Of a DNA stretch of 64,000 bases, positions 36,228-45,071 are shown piece by piece. How positions within the stretch are numbered: the stretch's first letter is position 1; every line of letters starts with the position of its first letter. The position numbers and the translations under genes were made by a program. The notes under the pieces are model-generated. The model saw only the letters and a list, made by a program, of their open reading frames with translations. It was not told the DNA's origin and searched no databases. Where the stretch lies: the NCBI RefSeq assembly GCF_016904885.1, contig NZ_JADWYI010000001.1:8179224-8243223 (forward strand). Reading direction: 5' to 3'. The DNA comes from Archangium primigenium (GTDB lineage Bacteria > Myxococcota > Myxococcia > Myxococcales > Myxococcaceae).

Positions 36228-36713
36228 ATGGCCACGCGCAAATTCGTCAAGCCCACCACGCCCCCCAACTCGGAGATCAACGTCACGCCGCTGGTGGACG
36301 TGGTGCTGGTGCTCCTCATCATCTTCATGGTGGTCACCCCGCTGCTCGAGAAGGACATCGAGGTGCGCATCCCGGAGACCGAGGAGGTCCCCGCCGAGCA
36401 GCAGCCGCAGGACGACACCCAGCTCATCGTCAAGCTGGACCCCGACGGCAGCTACTCCATCAACACCGAGCCGGTCTCGCCCACCGACTACGTCAACAAG
36501 CTCAAGCGCATGCTGAGCGCCAAGAAGAAGGAAGACCGCATCGTCTTCTTCGTGGCCGACGACAAGGCCAGCTACAGCAAGCTCGTGGCCGCCTTCGACG
36601 GCGCCAAGCAGGCCGGCGCCTTCGTGCTCGGCATGGCCACCGAGGACATCCCCCTGGCCCCCGCGGGCTCGGCGGATCCGGGCGCCGCGCCGGCCCCCGT
36701 CCCGACGCCCTGA
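36228..36713 (+). CDS. exbD2: ExbD/TolR biopolymer transport protein, copy 2
   Basis: A 161-residue second ExbD with the same N-terminal membrane helix and Asp (EINVTPLVDVVLVLLIIFMV), but a different periplasmic part: an acidic PETEEVPAEQQPQ, then YVNKLKRMLSAKKKEDR and SYSKLVAAFDGAKQAGA, ending in a Pro/Ala-rich tail. Two bases separate it from exbD copy 1. Two ExbD proteins beside one ExbB suggest either a mixed complex or separate use with different TonB proteins, as described in some myxobacterial and Xanthomonas loci. Which is true cannot be read here. Confidence 0.9.
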   Translation: MATRKFVKPTTPPNSEINVTPLVDVVLVLLIIFMVVTPLLEKDIEVRIPETEEVPAEQQPQDDTQLIVKLDPDGSYSINTEPVSPTDYVNKLKRMLSAKKKEDRIVFFVADDKASYSKLVAAFDGAKQAGAFVLGMATEDIPLAPAGSADPGAAPAPVPTP

Positions 36714-36767
36714 CGCTCAGTCCCGTTTCACAACCCAGGGCTCGTCGGTTAGAGTGGGAAGATTCCC

Positions 36768-37391
36768 ATGGCCGACGAGCTCCTGATTTTTGAGCAGACC
36801 ATCGAAGCAGTCTTCGTGCGCGCGCTGCATGGGCGCCTGTCGCCGGCCTGCAAGGAGCGCCTGCTCAAGGCGGGGCTCGACCTCGGCCAGAAGCTCAGGC
36901 CCGCCTACCCGTTCGATGCGTGGATGAACTTCCTGCGTATCACCGCCGAGGAGCTCTACCCCCAGCTCCCGCTCGACCAGAGCGCGTTCAAGCTCGGCGA
37001 GGCCTATATGGACGGCTACCGGGAGACGATGCTCGGGCGCGCCGTGCTCTCGCTCTTGCGCGTCCTCGGGCCGCGACGCGCCCTCATGCGCGCCACGCAG
37101 AACTTCCGCTCGGGCAACAACTACACCGAGTCACGCCTCAAGGAGCTGGGGCCGCGCCAGTTCGAGCTGTGGATGAACGAAGTGGGCCCCCTGCCCATGT
37201 TCACCGCGGGCATCATCCACGCCGGCCTGCGCACGGCCGGCGCGGAGAACATCCAGGTCGCGCTGGCCGGCTACGACGGCCACGCCTGCACCTACTGCAT
37301 CAACTGGAGCGAGGCCTCGGTCGCCTCGGGCGTCGCGGGCAAGGGCGACTCCAAGGCCGCCACCAGGTCCGGATCCATCAACTCCCTGTAG
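36768..37391 (+). CDS. DUF2378 (TIGR02265) family protein
   Basis: A 207-residue cytoplasmic protein of a family I know only from myxobacteria. Signatures are EQTIEAVFVRALHGRLSP at the start, YPFDAWMNFLRITAEELYP and the late ELWMNEVGPLPMFTAGII, with the near-C-terminal CTYCINW. Length is usual (about 180-210). The last 15-20 residues (GVAGKGDSKAATRSGSINSL) overlap the convergent membrane gene and are poorly conserved. No function is established. It lies 54 bases after exbD2, beyond the energy operon, and may be transcribed separately. Confidence 0.85.
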   Translation: MADELLIFEQTIEAVFVRALHGRLSPACKERLLKAGLDLGQKLRPAYPFDAWMNFLRITAEELYPQLPLDQSAFKLGEAYMDGYRETMLGRAVLSLLRVLGPRRALMRATQNFRSGNNYTESRLKELGPRQFELWMNEVGPLPMFTAGIIHAGLRTAGAENIQVALAGYDGHACTYCINWSEASVASGVAGKGDSKAATRSGSINSL

Positions 37392-37939
37392 ATGACCTCC
37401 GCGAGGAGGCCCGTCACCATCCAGATGGGCAGGATGTAGAGCGACGTCATCTGCCAGAGGATGGCGCCCGCGTCCGCGTAGTACCAGATCTGGTAGCCCG
37501 TCAGCTTCAGGAGGAACACGCCGCTGAGGCCCTCGAACAAGAGGATGGCGAAGCCGTAGAGCACCGCGCGCAGCAGCGTGGGGTGGCGGAAGGTGCGGCG
37601 GTAGATGGCCTCGATGAAGAAGAAGCAGGCCACGCCGTAGATGAGGAACATCCACAACGAGCACTGGCCGTACGCCGTGGACACGGGCGTGTCCCAGATG
37701 CCGTTGAGGCCCAGCCGGTCATCCACCCGCCACTGGAAGCGGAAGAGCATCTCCAGCACCGGCACGTGCCGGGCGATCCGCACCAGGTTGTAGAAGAAGA
37801 TCTCCGAGGACAGGCCCACCATTCCGTAGAGACAGAAGCGGAAGATGGCGAACGTCAGCTTGAGCCGCGCGTTGCGCTTGATGTCGGCGCGGCGGACGTG
37901 GACGGAGGCGGCGGGTGTGGCCGGAGCGGTTTGTTCCAT
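37292..37939 (-). CDS. CmpB-like putative membrane protein
   Basis: A 215-residue membrane protein with about six helices, starting with ATG at 37939. SSEIFFYNLVRI near residue 43 and the pair IYGVACFFFIEAIYRR and LLFEGLSGVFLLKLTGYQIWYY resemble the putative ABC-transporter type IV (CmpB) family. WQMTSLYILPIWMVTGLLAE forms the last helix. The C-terminal tail MDPDLVAALESPLPATPEATEAS is polar. It overlaps the DUF2378 gene by 100 bases in the opposite orientation. Family assignment is tentative and the transport role is unproven. Confidence 0.6.
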   Translation of the reverse strand: MEQTAPATPAASVHVRRADIKRNARLKLTFAIFRFCLYGMVGLSSEIFFYNLVRIARHVPVLEMLFRFQWRVDDRLGLNGIWDTPVSTAYGQCSLWMFLIYGVACFFFIEAIYRRTFRHPTLLRAVLYGFAILLFEGLSGVFLLKLTGYQIWYYADAGAILWQMTSLYILPIWMVTGLLAEVIYRELMDPDLVAALESPLPATPEATEASLQLMQ

Positions 37940-38107
37940 GAGGATTGAGATTAGCTGAACTCCTGACACGACGTCCGCTCCCACGTTTCAGTCATGCGGC
38001 GCCCCGGGACGCGGCATCCGCCGCCGAAGACACCTCCGCCGGTGTCTGCCTCCGGGCCCCGGGACGGTACGCGCCTTGCTCCTCTGGCGAGCCCAGGAGG
38101 GCGGGAC

Positions 38108-39712
38108 ATGCTGGCGCGGGTTCGGTCGGGCGCGTTGATGGGGATCGACGCGGTGGTGGTGGAGTGCGAGGTGGATATGGCCCTGGGGCTGCCCTACTTC
38201 AACGTGGTGGGGCTGCCCGAGGGCGCGGTGCGTGAATCGAAGGTCCGGGTCGTCTCGGCGCTCAAGAACTGCGGCTTCGAGCTGCCCTCCAAGCGCATCA
38301 CCGTGAATCTGGCGCCCGCGGACATCCGCAAGGAGGGCGCCGCCTTCGAGCTGCCCATCGCCCTGGGCGTGCTCGCGGCGGCGAAGCTGCTGGCCGAGGA
38401 GCCCCTGGGGCGCTTCCTCTTCGGCGGGGAGTTGTCCCTGGACGGTGGGGTCAAGCCCATCAAGGGTGTCCTGCCGCTCGCGGTGGCGGCGCGCGACGGC
38501 GGCTACCACGGGGTGATGGTGCCCGAGGCGAACGCGGCCGAGGCCGCCCTGGTGGAAGGGCTCGAGGTGCTGGCGGTGCGGCACCTGCGCGACGCGGTGG
38601 GGCACCTGAGCGGCGACAAGCCCCTGAGCGCCTTCCTCCGCGAGCCCCCCGGACGCGGCCGGGCCTCGGCCCACCCCGCCCCGTTGGACCTGTGCGACGT
38701 GCGGGGCCAGGCGGACCTGAAGACGGCGCTGGAGCTGGCCGCGGCCGGGGGTCACAACGTGCTGCTCTGCGGGCCTCCGGGCTCGGGCAAGACCATGCTG
38801 GCCCGGCGGCTGCCCGGCATCCTCCCCACGATGACCTTCGACGAGGCCCTGGAGGTGACGAAGATCTACTCGGTGCTGGGACTGCTCGGCGACACCCAGT
38901 CCCTCATGCGCGAGCGGCCCTTTCGCGCCCCCCACCACACCATCTCCGACGCGGGCCTCGTGGGCGGAGGCCCCGCCACGCGTCCCGGAGAGTTGTCGCT
39001 CGCGCACCATGGCGTGCTCTTCCTGGACGAGCTGCCCGAGTTCCGCCGCAACGTGCTGGAGGTGCTGCGCCAGCCCATGGAGGAGGGGGCCATCCATCTG
39101 GCCCGCGCCAGCCAGCACGTGACCTATCCGTGCCGGGTGATGCTCGTGGCGGCGATGAACCCCTGCCCGTGTGGCTACTTCAACGTCCCGGGACGCACGT
39201 GCACCTGCACGGAGAACCGCGTCCACGACTACCACTCCCGGGTGAGTGGCCCCCTGCTCGACCGGATCGACATCACCCTGCAGACGCGGCCCGTGGAGTT
39301 CCACCACATGGGACGCGGGGGCACCTCGGAGCCCTCCAGTGCCCACTACCGCGAGCGCGTGGAGGCCGCGCGCGAGCGTCAGCGGCGCCGCTTCCAGGAC
39401 GAGCCCGGCGTGTACTGCAACGCCCAGATGCCCACCCGGCTGCTGCACCGCCACTGTCAGTCCACGCCCCGTGCCGAGCAGATGCTGGAGCGCGCCGTGC
39501 GACGGTTCGGCCTGTCCGCGCGCGCCCACGACCGCATCCTCAAGCTGGCGCTGACCCGGGCGGACCTGGAAGGACACGCGCGCATCGAGGACATCGACAT
39601 GGCGCTGGCCATCGATTGCCGACAGATGGATCGCCGGGGCTGGCTCCATGTCAACACCCAGGGAGGCCCTCCGCGCGCGCTGCCCGCCTTCCGGGAGCCC
39701 GGAGACCCGTGA
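38108..39712 (+). CDS. YifB/ComM-family magnesium-chelatase-like AAA ATPase
   Basis: A 534-residue protein. The N-terminal ChlI-like domain (about 1-200) starts MLARVRSGALMGIDAVVVEC with LPYFNVVGLPEGAVRESKVRV. The AAA motor has Walker A GPPGSGKTMLARRLPGILP (about 224-242) and Walker B-type LFLDELPEFRRNVLEVLRQP. A Cys-rich insertion (PCPCGYF, CTCTEN) and a C-terminal Mg_chelatase_C end the protein. The start is the ATG at 38108; the upstream extension is Pro/Arg-rich. In naturally transforming bacteria ComM unwinds recombining DNA; the role here is unknown, but 2 kb downstream lies recA. Confidence 0.92.
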   Translation: MLARVRSGALMGIDAVVVECEVDMALGLPYFNVVGLPEGAVRESKVRVVSALKNCGFELPSKRITVNLAPADIRKEGAAFELPIALGVLAAAKLLAEEPLGRFLFGGELSLDGGVKPIKGVLPLAVAARDGGYHGVMVPEANAAEAALVEGLEVLAVRHLRDAVGHLSGDKPLSAFLREPPGRGRASAHPAPLDLCDVRGQADLKTALELAAAGGHNVLLCGPPGSGKTMLARRLPGILPTMTFDEALEVTKIYSVLGLLGDTQSLMRERPFRAPHHTISDAGLVGGGPATRPGELSLAHHGVLFLDELPEFRRNVLEVLRQPMEEGAIHLARASQHVTYPCRVMLVAAMNPCPCGYFNVPGRTCTCTENRVHDYHSRVSGPLLDRIDITLQTRPVEFHHMGRGGTSEPSSAHYRERVEAARERQRRRFQDEPGVYCNAQMPTRLLHRHCQSTPRAEQMLERAVRRFGLSARAHDRILKLALTRADLEGHARIEDIDMALAIDCRQMDRRGWLHVNTQGGPPRALPAFREPGDP

Positions 39713-39761
39713 GGCGCGCCGTCCCCCCACGAGGCGCCAGGACGCGTTAAGAAGGGGGGCG

Positions 39762-40577
39762 ATGAAGCCCTTGTCCTTCGTCGTCGCGCTGCTCCGGATG
39801 CTCTTTCTCTGCGGGTGGTTGGCGTTCTGGATCACCCTCTCCGGGCTGGCGGCGCTCGTCACGCTCAACGGAGCGCTCCCCCTGGTGATGGCCCGGCGCT
39901 TCTGGGCGCCCATGCACTGGCGCATCACGGGCTCGCCCCTGCACGTGGAGCCGCTGCCCGACATCGACTGGCGCCAGCCCCACATCTTCATGATGAACCA
40001 CCAGTCCACCCTGGACATCCCCGTGGCGTTCGCGGTGCTGCCGGTCAACCTGCGCTTCATCGCCAAGCACGTGCTCAAGTGGGTGCCCTTCCTCGGCTGG
40101 TACATGGCGGGCACGGGGATGATCTTCATCAACCGCACCCACCGGCGCGAGGCCGTCAAGAGCCTGGCGAAGGCCGGAGAGCGCATCCGCGCGGGCGCCA
40201 GCATCCTCGTGTTCCCCGAGGGGACGCGCTCGCGCGACGGGGTGCTGCTGCCCTTCAAGACCGGAGGCTTCGCGCTGGCGCTGGAGGCGGGCGTGCCCAT
40301 CGTCCCCGTGGCCATCGAGGGCTCGCGCCAGTCCCTGCCCACCGAGGGCCCCCTGCCCCTGCCCCGCCGCCACCCCATCCGCGTGAAGGTGGGTCCCCCC
40401 ATCCCCACCACGGGCCGGACCGGGGCCGAGCGGGAGGCCTTGCTGCACGAGGTGCGCGAGGCGCTCGTGCGACTGCACCGCGACATCGGAGGCGCGGGCG
40501 GCGCGCCCCAGGAGACGCGCGAGGCGCGGCGGGCCACGCGACGCGAGCGCGCCGCCAACGGCTCCTCCCCGTCCTGA
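39762..40577 (+). CDS. plsC: 1-acyl-sn-glycerol-3-phosphate acyltransferase PlsC
   Basis: A 271-residue inner-membrane-associated enzyme that converts lysophosphatidate to phosphatidate. Signatures: catalytic NHQSTLD (H-x4-D, about 79-85), a second block [15 protein letters not shown], and the glycerophosphate-binding [10 protein letters not shown]. One N-terminal hydrophobic helix is present. The C-terminal tail is Arg/Glu/Ala-rich. The ATG at 39762 follows AAGGGGGGCG. Together with plsY at 24916 it supplies phospholipid precursors; both acyltransferases are in the window but not linked. Confidence 0.93.
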   Translation: MKPLSFVVALLRMLFLCGWLAFWITLSGLAALVTLNGALPLVMARRFWAPMHWRITGSPLHVEPLPDIDWRQPHIFMMNHQSTLDIPVAFAVLPVNLRFIAKHVLKWVPFLGWYMAGTGMIFINRTHRREAVKSLAKAGERIRAGASILVFPEGTRSRDGVLLPFKTGGFALALEAGVPIVPVAIEGSRQSLPTEGPLPLPRRHPIRVKVGPPIPTTGRTGAEREALLHEVREALVRLHRDIGGAGGAPQETREARRATRRERAANGSSPS

Positions 40578-40751
40578 GGCCCCGCCCTCCCGCGCACGGG
40601 ACGCCTCGCGCGAGAGGAGACGCCCGAGGTCGCTTCTTCCCAGGAAACCTCGGACGGCACGGCGGTTGCTCTCGCCATCCCTCGGCCCCCGCCTGGACCC
40701 TGCCGGTCCCCGCGCGGGGCCTCCCCGGGGACGGGCGGCGAGGAGCGACGG

Positions 40752-41795
40752 ATGAACAAGCTGACGGAGAAGCTCAAGGCGGTGGCGGCGGCGGTGGCGG
40801 CGATCGAGAAGCAGTTCGGCAAGGGGGCGGTGATGCCCCTGGGGGGCGAGGCGCGCGAGCAGCGGGTGGCGGTGATTCCCTCGGGCTCGGTGGGGTTGGA
40901 TCGGGCGCTGGGCGTGGGCGGCTATCCGCGGGGCCGGGTGGTGGAGCTGTTCGGCAACGAGTCCTCGGGCAAGACGACGCTCACGCTGCATGCCATCGCC
41001 CAGGTGCAGGCCCAGGGCGGCGTGGCGGCCTTCATCGACGCGGAGCACGCCCTGGACGTGCACTACGCGCGCAAGCTGGGCGTGCGCGTGGAGGACTTGC
41101 TCATCTCCCAGCCCGACACGGGGGAGCAGGCGCTGGAGATCACCGAGCAGCTCGTGCGCTCGGGTGCCGTGGACCTCATCGTGGTGGACTCGGTGGCGGC
41201 GCTGGTGCCGCGCGCGGAGATCGAGGGGGAGATGGGGGATGCGCACATGGGCGTGCAGGCGCGGCTCATGAGTCAGGCGCTGCGCAAGCTGACCGGGGCG
41301 GTGAGCCGCACGGGGTGCTGCATCATCTTCATCAACCAGATCCGCATGAAGATTGGCGTGGTGTTCGGCAACCCCGAGACGACCACGGGTGGCAACGCGC
41401 TGAAGTTCTACTCCTCGGTGCGCCTGGAGATCCGCCGCACGGGCAACCTCAAGGACGGCGAGAGCGTGGTGGGCACCAAGGCCCGGGTGAAGGTGGTGAA
41501 GAACAAGGTGGCCCCGCCCTTCCAGGAGGCGGAGTTCGACCTGCTCTACGGCGTGGGCATCCACCGCGCCGGGGAGGTGCTGGACCTGGGCGTGCAGGCG
41601 GGACTGGTGGACAAGGCGGGCAGCCACTTCAGCCTGCGGGGTGAGCGCATCGGTCAGGGGCGCGAGCGGGCCGCCGAGTGGCTGCGGGAGCACCCGGAGG
41701 CCTTGGAGGCGGTGGCCCGGGAGCTCGTGGCCACGGCGCTCCCCACGCGGCCCGCCGCCGAGCCGGAGGCGGAGCCGCCCACGGCCCAGGCCTAG
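40752..41795 (+). CDS. recA: Recombinase RecA
   Basis: A 347-residue DNA-strand-exchange ATPase and SOS coprotease. It has Walker [11 protein letters not shown] (about 67-76), Walker [32 protein letters not shown] (L2 region) and [15 protein letters not shown]. The tail is short with little acid, different from the usual acidic E. coli tail. The 174-base upstream region is GC-rich and I find no consensus LexA box (myxobacterial or E. coli-type). It ends four bases after the convergent DUF1285-like gene's stop, so the two overlap by four bases (41792-41795). Confidence 0.97.
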   Translation: MNKLTEKLKAVAAAVAAIEKQFGKGAVMPLGGEAREQRVAVIPSGSVGLDRALGVGGYPRGRVVELFGNESSGKTTLTLHAIAQVQAQGGVAAFIDAEHALDVHYARKLGVRVEDLLISQPDTGEQALEITEQLVRSGAVDLIVVDSVAALVPRAEIEGEMGDAHMGVQARLMSQALRKLTGAVSRTGCCIIFINQIRMKIGVVFGNPETTTGGNALKFYSSVRLEIRRTGNLKDGESVVGTKARVKVVKNKVAPPFQEAEFDLLYGVGIHRAGEVLDLGVQAGLVDKAGSHFSLRGERIGQGRERAAEWLREHPEALEAVARELVATALPTRPAAEPEAEPPTAQA

Positions 41796-42304
41796 GCCTC
41801 CGGGAGGACCAGCGACGCGGGCAGGGGCAGCAAGCGCTCCCCGGCGCGCAGGGCGAGGCGGCCCCCGGCCTGCTGCTCCAACAGTTCGCCGAGCTGGTAC
41901 TGGGCGTCGCGCGAGAAGCGCGCCCGGGCCCGTCCGCCCTTCACCTGGCACGTCAAGACGCCCTCGGCGTCCACGTCCAGGGACGAGGGCTCCAGGGCCT
42001 CGGCGCTGCGATCGCTCAAGCGCACCGAGACGCGCGCCTCGGAGACATCCACGGTGCGCACCTCGTAGGCGGCGCCCTCCACCGTCACGTAGCACCAGTC
42101 CGCGCCAATGCGCAGTTGGTAGCGCCCCGTCTCGTCGAGCACCAGGGAGCTGTTGAAGAGCTCGATGATGCGCGGGTGCTCGATGGGGGCGTCGTCGTGC
42201 CACCAGCGCAACCGCGCATCCAGGCGGATGCCGCTGTCCTCGCGCGTGTGCCAGCGCGTGCCAGGAGGAGGAGGAGACGAGGGCGGTGCGGGCGGTGTGC
42301 TCAC
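41792..42304 (-). CDS. DUF1285-like protein
   Basis: A 170-residue cytoplasmic protein with a Pro-rich N-terminus, starting with GTG at 42304. [24 protein letters not shown], then [29 protein letters not shown], has the pattern of DUF1285 proteins (strand-rich 'W-x-G-x-P-I ... LF-x-S-x-L-x-x-D-x-x-G-x-Y' layout). It lies 54 bases after the membrane gene that precedes it in the same direction. The family is uncharacterised. Assignment is by eye. Confidence 0.65.
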   Translation of the reverse strand: MSTPPAPPSSPPPPGTRWHTREDSGIRLDARLRWWHDDAPIEHPRIIELFNSSLVLDETGRYQLRIGADWCYVTVEGAAYEVRTVDVSEARVSVRLSDRSAEALEPSSLDVDAEGVLTCQVKGGRARARFSRDAQYQLGELLEQQAGGRLALRAGERLLPLPASLVLPEA

Positions 42305-42358
42305 ACGGCAGATGTGCGCGTCCCGGCGCGACCGGTCAAGCCCGAACGGGCGCGGGCC

Positions 42359-43780
42359 CTACCAGTTCCGAACAAGCTCGGTGTAGCCCCGGAAGGCCAC
42401 CGCGCCCCAGAAGTTCACCAGCACGCCCAGCACGAGCAGGGAGAGGACCGCCCGATGACGCAGGGACCAGCCCCCCAGGGCGAAGAGCAGCAGGAGATAG
42501 GGCGTGTAGTCGAGGCTGAAGCGGAAGCCGAACTGCATGTAACCCGTGTTCTGGTAGAAGAGGCCGGGCAGCGCCGTCACGGCCACCGTGAGCCACAACG
42601 GCCAGTGCAGGCGCGGGCGTGTCCTCGGCACCAGCAGCAGGACGAGCAGCGGCAGCGTGAGCAGCAGCGTCAGGCCGTGCGGGTCGTACGTCAGGCGCGG
42701 AGGGTGCCACGACATGCCGGGCAGCTTGAGGAAGGCCGCCTCCAGGTTGCGCCCGAGGTAGGCGAGGTTGAACAGGCCCAGGCGATCGATGTCCGCGTTG
42801 ACGCGGTTGTTGTAGAGGAACGCGTGGCCGAACTCGCCCGGGCGGCCGAAGCGATAGACGTTGTAGGCCGCCGCCAACAGGCCGAGGGGCGCGGCCCCCA
42901 GGGCGAACAGGCCCAGCTTGCGCGCCACGGGCCTCCAGTTCGCCCCCAGCGCCCGGAGTTGCGCGAGCCGATCCGGACCGGGGCACACGGCCTCCAGCAC
43001 GAAGAACAGGCCGGCGAACAAGAGCGGCGTGCGCGTGAGCGTGGCCATGGAGAAGAAGACGCCGGCGAGCAGGGGCCGGTGCGCGCGCACCGCGTGGCGC
43101 ACGTAGAGGCACGTGAAGGCCACGCCCATGACCTCGGCGCTGAACCACACCTCGCCCCGGATGGCCGCGTAGAAGAAGAGCGTGCCAAAGGCGAGCACCA
43201 GGGCCAGGGCCACGTTCTCCGGGCGCTCACGCGCGCTCTCCCCCTGCTGGGAGAGAAAGCGCAAGAGCGAGTAGAAGAGCGCCACCGCCAGCGCGCCGAC
43301 GATGACGCCAAAGGAGGTGTCGTTGAACTGGTAGCCGTGCAGCGCCACGAAGGGCGCCATCACCACCGCGGGGAAGGACGGGAAGCTCACGTACCAGCGG
43401 TCCCCCGGCCGCGTGCGGCCCTCGCAGCGCGTCTTCGTGCCCGCCACCTCGCGCACGCAGGCCCAGTCCTCCAGGTTGGGCAGCACCTCGGGGTCCACGT
43501 CCAGCCGGCCCTCCAGCCAGCCCCGGGCCTGGTACACGAAGTGCGGGGCCGCGCTCTGGCGCAGGAAGCGCTGCGAGCTGAAGCTGGCCAGCACCGCGAA
43601 GCTCACCAGGAAGAGCACCACCTCCACGCGGTACGCCGCGAGCCACATCCGCGCCGCGACCCCCACCCCGCCTCCCTTGCGCTCGCCGGGAGCGGCCACG
43701 GGGGGCACCGGGGTGTGGCTCGGAGAGGGGGAGCCCGGAGAGGTCTCGGACGATGACGACGGAGCGGAAGGGCGGCTCAT
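42359..43780 (-). CDS. Multi-pass membrane protein, glycosyltransferase-like (GT-C)
   Basis: A 473-residue protein with a Pro/Ser-rich, unstructured N-terminal 45 residues and about ten membrane helices. After the first helix (VVLFLVSFAVLASFSS) come periplasmic segments (YQARGWLEGRLDVDPEVLPN, DRWYVSFPSFPAVVMAPFVA) like those of GT-C family mannosyl- or dolichol-type transferases. There is no diagnostic catalytic motif I can point to. Start ATG at 43780; the ATGA overlaps the cinA stop, so it is translated with cinA. The substrate and sugar are unknown. Confidence 0.6.
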   Translation of the reverse strand: MSRPSAPSSSSETSPGSPSPSHTPVPPVAAPGERKGGGVGVAARMWLAAYRVEVVLFLVSFAVLASFSSQRFLRQSAAPHFVYQARGWLEGRLDVDPEVLPNLEDWACVREVAGTKTRCEGRTRPGDRWYVSFPSFPAVVMAPFVALHGYQFNDTSFGVIVGALAVALFYSLLRFLSQQGESARERPENVALALVLAFGTLFFYAAIRGEVWFSAEVMGVAFTCLYVRHAVRAHRPLLAGVFFSMATLTRTPLLFAGLFFVLEAVCPGPDRLAQLRALGANWRPVARKLGLFALGAAPLGLLAAAYNVYRFGRPGEFGHAFLYNNRVNADIDRLGLFNLAYLGRNLEAAFLKLPGMSWHPPRLTYDPHGLTLLLTLPLLVLLLVPRTRPRLHWPLWLTVAVTALPGLFYQNTGYMQFGFRFSLDYTPYLLLLFALGGWSLRHRAVLSLLVLGVLVNFWGAVAFRGYTELVRNW

Positions 43781-45042
43781 GGGCGGGAGGCGGACGACAG
43801 CAGGTGCTCGCGCAAGAGCTCGAGCGCGTGGGAGGCGGCGAAGAGGCGGATGAGCTCGCGATCCCCGGACAGCGAGAAGCGCTCCGCGCGCGTGGGGCCG
43901 CCCTCCACGGCGAGCGCGCAGTAGACGGAGCCCACGGGCTCCTCGGGCGTGCCCCCGGTGGGGCCCGCCACCCCCGTCACGGACAGGCCGTAGGTCGTCG
44001 CGCAGGCGGCGCGGATGCCCTCGGCCATGGCCACCGCCACCGGCCGCGACACGGCGCCATGGCGCGCCAGCAGCTCCGGCGACACGTGCGCCCAGGCCGT
44101 CTTCATGCGCTCGGCGTAGACGACCGCGGAGCCCACCAGGAAGGCGCTCGCGCCGGGAATGGCGGCGAGCTGGGAGGCGATGAGGCCCCCGGTGCAGCTC
44201 TCCGCGAGGGCCAGCGTGGCCCCGGCGTCCGTGAGCCGCCGCGCCAGGACGGCCGCGTAGGTGTCCTGGTCCGCGCCATAGACGGCCGGGCCCAGCTCCG
44301 CGCGCGCGGCGGCCTCGGCGGCGGCCAGGGCGGCGTCCGCCTCGGCCTGGGAGGGCGCCTCGGCCATGAGCTTGAGCTGATTCTCCGGTGCGTGCGTGCG
44401 AAAGCCGAACACCACCCGGGGGTGCGCCACGGCCAGCGGGGCCACGCGCGCGTCGAGCACGGACTCGGGCAGGCCCACCGTGCGCAGCAGGCGGAAGGCC
44501 CGCCAGACACGTCCCGGCCGCCGCTCCAGCTCCGCGCGCACCCGCGGCAACACCTCGCCGTCCACCAGGGCCCGGTACTCGCGCGGCACGCCGGGCAGGA
44601 AGAAGAGCTGACAGTCTCCGAGCCGGACGATGAACAGGGGCGCCGCGCCCACCGGGTTGGGCACCACCTCGGCGCCCCGGGGCACGAGCGCCATGCGGGC
44701 CACGTTGGGCGTCAGCTCGCGGCCACGCTTCCGGGCCCGCTCGGCCAGGGCTTCCCGGGTCGCCGCGTCCTCCACCAGGGGCACCCGCGCGGCCGCCGCG
44801 GCGCATTCCGCCGTGAAGTCATCCGCCGTGGGGCCCAGGCCCCCGGAGACGATGACCACGTCCGCGCGGGCCGCGGCCTCCTCCAGCCCCCGGGTGATGT
44901 CTTCTCGTACATCCCCCACCAGCACCACCCGATCCACCTTGATGCCCAGCTCGAAGAGCCGGGCCTCCAGGAAGGGGCTGTTGGTGTCGGGGGTCAGACC
45001 GGTGACGAGCTCGTCCCCGGTGCACAGCAGCTCGACGCGCAT
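43777..45042 (-). CDS. cinA: CinA-family protein (nicotinamide-nucleotide amidase)
   Basis: A 421-residue protein with two domains. The N-terminal MoCF-like domain opens ELLCTGDELVTGLTPDTNSPF with IVSGGLGPTADD. The C-terminal CinA domain (about 265-421) has the catalytic-site motif LALAESCTGGLIASQL and VTGVAGPTGGTPEEPVGSV. Such proteins deamidate nicotinamide mononucleotide to recycle NAD. Length is usual for the two-domain form (about 410-430). The gene lies in a minus-strand group with pssA (29 bases upstream) and the membrane protein. Confidence 0.93.
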   Translation of the reverse strand: MRVELLCTGDELVTGLTPDTNSPFLEARLFELGIKVDRVVLVGDVREDITRGLEEAAARADVVIVSGGLGPTADDFTAECAAAAARVPLVEDAATREALAERARKRGRELTPNVARMALVPRGAEVVPNPVGAAPLFIVRLGDCQLFFLPGVPREYRALVDGEVLPRVRAELERRPGRVWRAFRLLRTVGLPESVLDARVAPLAVAHPRVVFGFRTHAPENQLKLMAEAPSQAEADAALAAAEAAARAELGPAVYGADQDTYAAVLARRLTDAGATLALAESCTGGLIASQLAAIPGASAFLVGSAVVYAERMKTAWAHVSPELLARHGAVSRPVAVAMAEGIRAACATTYGLSVTGVAGPTGGTPEEPVGSVYCALAVEGGPTRAERFSLSGDRELIRLFAASHALELLREHLLSSASRP

Positions 45043-45071
45043 GGGCGGCGCATCCTAGCCGCCCGGCGCGA

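Noticed and set aside
40578-40751. LexA/SOS box upstream of recA
   Set aside because: No E. coli-type CTGT-N8-ACAG nor myxobacterial-type element was found by eye; region is GC-rich and featureless.
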